From: Pelagibius sp050043265
Lineage (GTDB): Bacteria; Pseudomonadota; Alphaproteobacteria; Kiloniellales; Kiloniellaceae
Assembly (NCBI GenBank): GCA_050043265.1
Contig: JBHJIR010000018.1
Coordinates: 1 to 64,000 of the forward strand
Direction: 5' to 3'
DNA: 64,000 bases
Shown here: positions 61,425-64,000 of the stretch, one piece after another
How positions within the stretch are numbered: position 1 is the first letter of the stretch
Layout of the letters: each line of letters opens with the position of its first letter
Notes under the pieces: model-generated
Told to the model about the DNA's origin: nothing
Database searches by the model: none
Seen by the model: only the letters and a program-made list of their open reading frames with translations
Translations under genes and position numbers: made by a program

Positions 61425-61928
61425 ATGACCAATCTTTCGCAGACCGGGACCCGAGACCGCCCGCCGCAGAAGGTGCTGATCGGCACCCGAATCACCGCGG
61501 CGCAGTTGCGCGCCCTGCTGGATGCCCACACCCGCTTCCAGGCCGGCCGGGCCGACGGACGCCGTGCCGTACTGCTGCGCTGCGACCTCAGCGGGCTCGA
61601 CATGCGTGGCGTCGACCTCAGCGGGGCCGACCTGGTCGAATGCGACCTCGAGGGCGCCAATCTGACCGGCGCCCTGCTGGAAGGCGCCACCCTGACGGGC
61701 AGCTGCTTTACCGACAGCCTGTTGAACGCGGCCCGCTTCACCGGCGCCGATCTCACGCGCACCGATTTCCACATGGCCGACCTGCGCGGCACCGATTTCA
61801 GCCAGGCGCGGCTGACCGATGCTCACCTAGAGGGCGCGCTGTTCGGCGATAGCCCGGAAACGGGGCTGCCGACCACCATCGACACCCGGGTGCTCGACCG
61901 CGTGATGGCGCGCCGGCGGCGGCATTAA
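61425..61928 (+). CDS. Pentapeptide-repeat protein
   Basis: A 167-residue protein. From about residue 50 on there are some 14 pentapeptides of A(D/N)LXX type, e.g. DLSGADLVECDLEGANLTGALLEGATL, forming a right-handed quadrilateral beta-helix. The N-terminal 45 residues are not repeats (RITAAQLRALLDAHTRFQAG) and resemble the anchor seen in many alphaproteobacterial pentapeptide proteins. GGGGGAGGACATAGG precedes ATG 61425. Short imperfect repeats lie just upstream. Cytoplasmic, role unknown. Confidence 0.85.
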   Translation: MTNLSQTGTRDRPPQKVLIGTRITAAQLRALLDAHTRFQAGRADGRRAVLLRCDLSGLDMRGVDLSGADLVECDLEGANLTGALLEGATLTGSCFTDSLLNAARFTGADLTRTDFHMADLRGTDFSQARLTDAHLEGALFGDSPETGLPTTIDTRVLDRVMARRRRH

Positions 61929-61985
61929 GCTACCGATATTACGCGCTATAGGGGCAATAAGCGCCGGAGGGCCGATGCGGGCCCC

Positions 61986-62009
61986 GGGCTGGGATCCGGG
62001 CTGGGATCC
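61986..62009. repeat. Tandem 12-bp duplication
   Basis: GGGCTGGGATCC at 61986-61997 and 61998-62009, in the gene-free gap between the pentapeptide-repeat gene and tRNA-Pro. Confidence 0.8.
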
Positions 62010-62098
62010 GGGCGGCGACGCGGGCGAAGACAGGCGCGGGAAGCCCCGGACCGGCGGGGCTAAAGGCCGGCAGGGTGCAATGGGAACCGCTTTGAATG

Positions 62099-62133
62099 GA
62101 AAAACGGCGGCACCGCCTTGGTGGCGTGCCGCC
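62099..62133 (-). terminator. Terminator of the tRNA-Pro transcript
   Basis: Arms GGCGGCAC (62106-62113) and GTGCCGCC (62126-62133); on the minus strand the stem is followed by five T (62100-62104). It lies about 60 bases after the tRNA 3' end. Confidence 0.7.
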
Positions 62134-62192
62134 GGTCGTGCGCCGGACCAATCGGCAGGGCCTAGCCGGTTCCGGCTAAATCCTTGAAAGAT

Positions 62193-62269
62193 TGGTCGGG
62201 GAGAGAGGATTCGAACCTCCGGCCCCTACGTCCCGAACGTAGTGCTCTACCAGGCTGAGCTACTCCCCG
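62193..62269 (-). tRNA. tRNA-Pro, anticodon CGG
   Basis: 77 nt on the minus strand with CCA encoded. Acceptor stem CGGGGAG/CTCCCCG; D arm with GTAGCTCAGCCTGGTAGAGC; anticodon arm CTACG-TTCGGGA-CGTAG gives anticodon CGG; T arm with GGTTCGAATCC. All arms pair. Decodes CCG. It stands alone. Confidence 0.97.
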
Positions 62270-62605
62270 GCGCGGCGCGTTATAGCGGCTCCCCGGACGC
62301 AATGCAATCCTGGCGAACAGGCCGCCGCACAGGAATATCGCCAGCGGTGGAAAACCCCGAAACGCGTCGTGTTCAGTCCCCGTTAACCAGCCGATAACCA
62401 TAAGCGCCGTCGGAGATGGTCCTTTCGGGCTAGCGGCGGCACTGGCTGTTGACCCGGGTGCCGATTTCGGGCGGGATGCAGGCGGCTTCGATCCCGGCGG
62501 CACACGCCGTGACAGCAAGCGCCGGCCGCCTGGGGGACCCGGCGCTTGGGGAATTGCGGGGCCGGCCGACAAAGTCGCCGACTGTTTTGGTCCATGAGAG
62601 GCATT

Positions 62606-63655
62606 ATGAGGGCAATTCGCTGGGTGGCTGTCGCCGCCTTTTGCGTGGGGGTCTGGGCGGCCGGCATCGGCGGGACCGGCTCCACACCGGCCGCCGCGGA
62701 GCAGCTCTCGCTGTTTCGCATCGGCACCGGCGGCATCGGCGGCACCTACTATCCGATCGCCGGCGTGGTCGCCCAGGCCATCAGCAACCCGGCAGGCACC
62801 TGCGAGCCCGGCGACACCTGCGGCGTTTCCGGCCTGGTCGCCGTGGCCCAGTCGTCCAGCGGCTCGGTCGCCAACGTGAAGGACATCGCCGCCGGGCGGA
62901 TTGAGTCGGGATTCGTGCAGTCCGACGTCGCCTTCTGGGCCTTTACGGGCATCAACGCCTTCGAGGCCGAGGGCCGCCAGACCTCGCTACGCGCCATCGC
63001 CAATCTCTATCCGGAATCCTTCCACATCGTAGTGCGGCGCGACAGCGCGATCGCCAACGTGGCCGATCTGGCCGGCAAGCGCGTGGCGCTGGATCAGGCC
63101 GGCTCCGGCACCCTGGTCGGGGCCCGCCTGGTGCTGGAAGCCTTCGGCCTGGCCGAAGAGTCCTTGGCGGTCTCCTACCTGAAGTCGGACGACGCCATGG
63201 AGCGGCTGGCCGCCGGCGACCTCGACGCCTTCTTCCTGATCGCGGGCTACCCGGCGAAGGTCATCCAGTGGGGCGCCGAACAGACGAAGATCCGCCTGGT
63301 GCCGATCGCCGGCCCCGAAACCGCCGCCCTGGTCAAACTGAACCCCTTCCTGCAGGCCGACCGCATTCCCGCCGGGACCTACGAGGGTGTCGGCGAGGTC
63401 GCCACACTGACGGTCGCCGCCCAGTGGATCACCCGTGAAGACATCAGCGACGAGACGATCTACGGCATCCTCACGGCATTATGGCGCAGCGACTCCCGAC
63501 GTCTGCTCGACCGCGGCCATGCCAAGGGCCGCGCCATCCGCCTGGAATCCGCGTTGGACGGTATCGGCCTGCCGCTGCACGACGGCGCCCTGCAGTTCTA
63601 TCAGGACATGGGATTGATTCAGCGGCGCGCCGCCGCCAACCGGTCACCGAGCTGA
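62606..63655 (+). CDS. TAXI family TRAP transporter solute-binding protein
   Basis: A 349-residue periplasmic binding protein. The signal peptide (MRAIRWVAVAAFCVGVWAAG) ends near STPAAAEQ. The mature start SLFRIGTGGIGGTYYPIAGVVAQAIS is the TAXI hallmark, followed by CGVSGLVAVAQSSSGSVANVKDI and GKRVALDQAGSGTLVGARLVLEAFG. Such receptors bind glutamate or other carboxylates for fused TRAP permeases. Start ATG 62606 follows GAGAGG; ATG 62594 is an alternative. No TRAP membrane gene directly follows. Confidence 0.88.
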   Translation: MRAIRWVAVAAFCVGVWAAGIGGTGSTPAAAEQLSLFRIGTGGIGGTYYPIAGVVAQAISNPAGTCEPGDTCGVSGLVAVAQSSSGSVANVKDIAAGRIESGFVQSDVAFWAFTGINAFEAEGRQTSLRAIANLYPESFHIVVRRDSAIANVADLAGKRVALDQAGSGTLVGARLVLEAFGLAEESLAVSYLKSDDAMERLAAGDLDAFFLIAGYPAKVIQWGAEQTKIRLVPIAGPETAALVKLNPFLQADRIPAGTYEGVGEVATLTVAAQWITREDISDETIYGILTALWRSDSRRLLDRGHAKGRAIRLESALDGIGLPLHDGALQFYQDMGLIQRRAAANRSPS

Positions 63656-63885
63656 GGACTCCGGCGCGCACCGGACCGATTCCGGCACCGTATCCTTAGT
63701 CTGTAACGACTCTAAAATACCTTTAGTTACTGTGCTTAGAGCTTGTGACCTGTAGGGCCATAAGCTAGCTTCGAATCGCTTCGATGCACCTCAGGGAAAA
63801 CAATACCCGGGGCGTCGAAGGGGGAAAATTAACGATGCCCGCCAGCATTGTCGGCGGGTGCGACGTAAACGGGAGGACTTTTCAA

Positions 63886-64000
63886 ATGCGCATCCGCAAT
63901 ACGATGAAGCTTGCCGTCTCGGCACTGACGGTCGGGGCCGTGATGGCTTTCGGCATCGCTGGCGACGCAGCGGCCCAGGACAAGCGCGTCCGCTGGAACA
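63886..64000 (+). CDS. Exported protein, N-terminal fragment (probable TRAP substrate-binding protein)
   Basis: Frame opens at ATG 63886 after GGGAGGACT and runs off the window. It encodes a signal peptide (MRIRNTMKLAVSALTVGAVM, cleavage near AAAQ) followed by DKRVRWN. A short charged start ending R-W is common in DctP-type TRAP binding proteins. The 230-base gap before it holds no other gene. Identity is tentative. Confidence 0.5.
   Translation, partial: MRIRNTMKLAVSALTVGAVMAFGIAGDAAAQDKRVRWN

Noticed and set aside
60627..62192. Prophage or integrative-element remnant next to tRNA-Pro
   Set aside because: A small HTH gene, AT-rich DNA and a tRNA are suggestive, but no integrase, att repeat of the tRNA 3' end or phage structural gene is visible.
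1..64000. CRISPR arrays, rRNA genes, replication origin
   Set aside because: No regularly spaced long repeats, no rRNA-like sequence and no DnaA-box cluster noticed.

Overview
The window is a high-GC, gene-dense chromosomal segment of an alphaproteobacterium, most likely Rhodospirillales-like. This is inferred from gene content: TRAP and branched-chain amino-acid-type ABC transporters, an ScfR-type regulator, an alphaproteobacterial dihydroorotase variant, AcuI and a glyQ-glyS-ppdK order. There is one tRNA gene (Pro, CGG), no rRNA, no CRISPR array and no complete insertion sequence. A 266-bp miniature transposable element is present.

Layout. 1-1.5 kb: end of a TRAP permease and uronate dehydrogenase. 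1.5-10.4 kb: lipoprotein, drug/metabolite transporter, a secreted two-repeat protein, enoyl-CoA hydratase/isomerase, an unknown protein behind a Fur-box-like site, peroxiredoxin, OsmC-like protein and an APH/kinase fusion. 10.8-12.1 kb: trans-3-hydroxyproline dehydratase-type racemase homologue and a small lipoprotein. 12.3-17.5 kb: a complete five-gene liv-type ABC importer, divergent from an ScfR-type regulator. 19.4-27.6 kb: receiver protein, PLDc_N membrane protein, Dps, and a long leftward run with thiolase, CoA ligase, two PPC/DUF296 proteins, AcuI, methyltransferase, lipid kinase and DUF2383 protein. 27.9-31 kb: LpxR-like lipid A deacylase and a cPLA2/phospholipase-B-like protein. 32-33.1 kb: split Ada repair pair. 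33.2-40.4 kb: glycosyltransferases and dihydroorotase. 40.5-45.6 kb: YgfZ, MeaB, Hsp20, methyltransferase and a lysozyme-like protein.

45.7-51.5 kb is a glyQ-glyS-ppdK unit in which both glyS and ppdK carry one in-frame stop while the flanking protein sequence remains intact on both sides. 51.7-56.6 kb holds a small cassette: a heme-oxygenase-fold (HDO/PF14518-type) enzyme, a SAM methyltransferase and a DMT exporter in one operon. A LysR regulator is divergent across an AT-rich region carrying a perfect 22-bp palindrome. This is the best candidate for an undescribed metabolic system. 56.9-57.2 kb is an IS630-type MITE inserted at CTAG, exactly at the sppA stop codon.

60.6-61.4 kb holds a small HTH protein preceded by four copies of a GGGCATTTTGCCC-like box. 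Beside it is an orphan promoter-to-terminator unit with no good ORF, a candidate small RNA. The window ends with a pentapeptide-repeat protein, tRNA-Pro, a TAXI-type TRAP binding protein and the start of another exported protein.

Start codons were chosen by ribosome-binding site, signal peptide and family length. Family assignments are from motif recognition only; no database search was run.
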